Shown here: positions 6,789-7,017 of the stretch, piece by piece
Layout: each line of letters starts with the position of its first letter
Numbering within the stretch: the first letter of the stretch is position 1
Assembly (NCBI GenBank): GCA_903825095.1
Contig: CAIJZF010000042.1
Span: 1-7,017 of the forward strand
Length of the DNA: 7,017 nt
DNA from: an uncultured Bacteroidota bacterium
Lineage (GTDB): Bacteria; Bacteroidota; Bacteroidia; Chitinophagales; Chitinophagaceae
Direction of reading: 5' to 3'
The notes under the pieces: generated by a model
The model's database searches: none
Told to the model about the DNA's origin: nothing
What the model saw: only the letters and a program-made list of their open reading frames with translations
Position numbers and translations under genes: made by a program

Positions 6789-6983
6789 TTGAATCATATA
6801 AATAAGATTAAATATCATAAAATTATGATTTACAACATTTTAGACATGATCGAAACCCAGGGCAAATACCAGGGCTACCCCAAAAGAACCTATGATGGAG
6901 ACCGGTTTAGGGGTGGTTATAGCGATCATTTCCCGGTGGCCCTTATTTTTAAGCCAATTTTGAGCGGAAATACACTGAAATAG
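6789..6983 (+). pseudogene. C-terminal remnant of an endonuclease/exonuclease/phosphatase family protein
   Basis: The last 40 or so residues of this reading frame match the end of Bacteroidota proteins of the endonuclease/exonuclease/phosphatase (DNase I-like) fold: ETQGKYQGYPKRTY, then GDRFRGGYSDHFPVALIF. SDHFP carries the conserved Asp-His (D46, H47 counted from 6789) of the active site, and the frame ends at TAG (6981-6983). Whole members of the family have several hundred residues, with the other catalytic motifs in the missing N-terminal part. Only a TTG (6789) or an internal ATG (6825) could start it, and an in-frame TAG at 6777-6779 closes the frame upstream, so the gene is truncated rather than merely mis-started. 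DNA upstream of about 6845 is A+T-rich spacer, whereas the fragment is more G+C-rich, which puts the break at roughly 6825-6850. It cannot be catalytically active on its own. Confidence 0.75.
6814..6829. repeat. Short inverted repeat at the edge of the nuclease remnant
   Basis: ATCATAA (6814-6820) and TTATGAT (6823-6829) form a near-perfect 16-base palindrome with two central A. Related copies lie nearby: TATGA (6783-6787), AATCATA (6792-6798) and TATGATT (6824-6830). The cluster sits where A+T-rich spacer gives way to the nuclease fragment. It could be a regulatory site, a scar of rearrangement, or chance in low-complexity DNA. Confidence 0.35.
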
Positions 6984-7017
6984 CCTACCTTCGCCGTCCC
7001 AAATCTGTTTTGGCAGA
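6984..7017. other. Short tail with possible hairpin, cut by the window end
   Basis: After the nuclease remnant the last 34 bases contain CCAAA (6999-7003) and TTTGG (7009-7013), a 5-bp stem with a 5-base loop. The overlapping TCTG (7004-7007) and CAGA (7014-7017) are an alternative pairing. It may be part of a terminator or a longer repeat continuing past the window, but no T run is visible before the sequence stops. Confidence 0.25.

Overview
The window looks like a chromosomal segment of a Bacteroidota bacterium, most likely a Chitinophagia/Chitinophagaceae-type organism. The reasons are the Bacteroidota-style HtpG N-terminus (MQKG...TENIFPIIKKFLYSDHEIFLREL), the low G+C and A-rich leaders, the lack of clear Shine-Dalgarno sequences before any start codon, and a 196-residue secreted protein of a kind I associate with this phylum. 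The family-level placement is inference.

Left part (1-3388, + strand): three tightly packed genes, probably one operon. They are a HAD-family sugar phosphatase closely resembling hexitol phosphatase HxpB, a long-chain trans-polyprenyl diphosphate synthase (IspB-like, probably for the menaquinone side chain), and the single-strand exonuclease RecJ. The phosphatase and synthase are 23 bases apart; the synthase stop and recJ start share one base (TAATG). The three products have no obvious shared pathway, so this reads as a housekeeping transcription unit. A strong symmetric hairpin at 3445-3474 ends both this unit and the convergent htpG gene.

Middle part (3493-5746): htpG on the minus strand, encoding the bacterial Hsp90 chaperone. 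Its true start is an ATG at 5367, not the in-frame TTG further upstream. It carries a K/E/A-rich linker between its N-terminal and middle domains. About 380 gene-free bases follow, holding the htpG upstream region (TGTCA direct repeats, a short G+C-richer patch), a very A+T-rich tract with palindromes, and a long-looped inverted repeat just downstream of the next gene pair.

Right part (5747-7017): a two-gene minus-strand unit encoding an exported, probably membrane-anchored 196-residue protein and a small lipoprotein, both of unknown function. Beyond it on the + strand is the C-terminal remnant of an endonuclease/exonuclease/phosphatase-family gene. It keeps only the last part with the SDH motif, so this stretch has been rearranged. 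I found no tRNA, rRNA, CRISPR array, insertion sequence or complete mobile element. I see no convincing novel multi-gene system; the best leads are the secreted-protein pair, the possible small RNA or terminator between it and htpG, and the rearrangement junction near 6830-6850.
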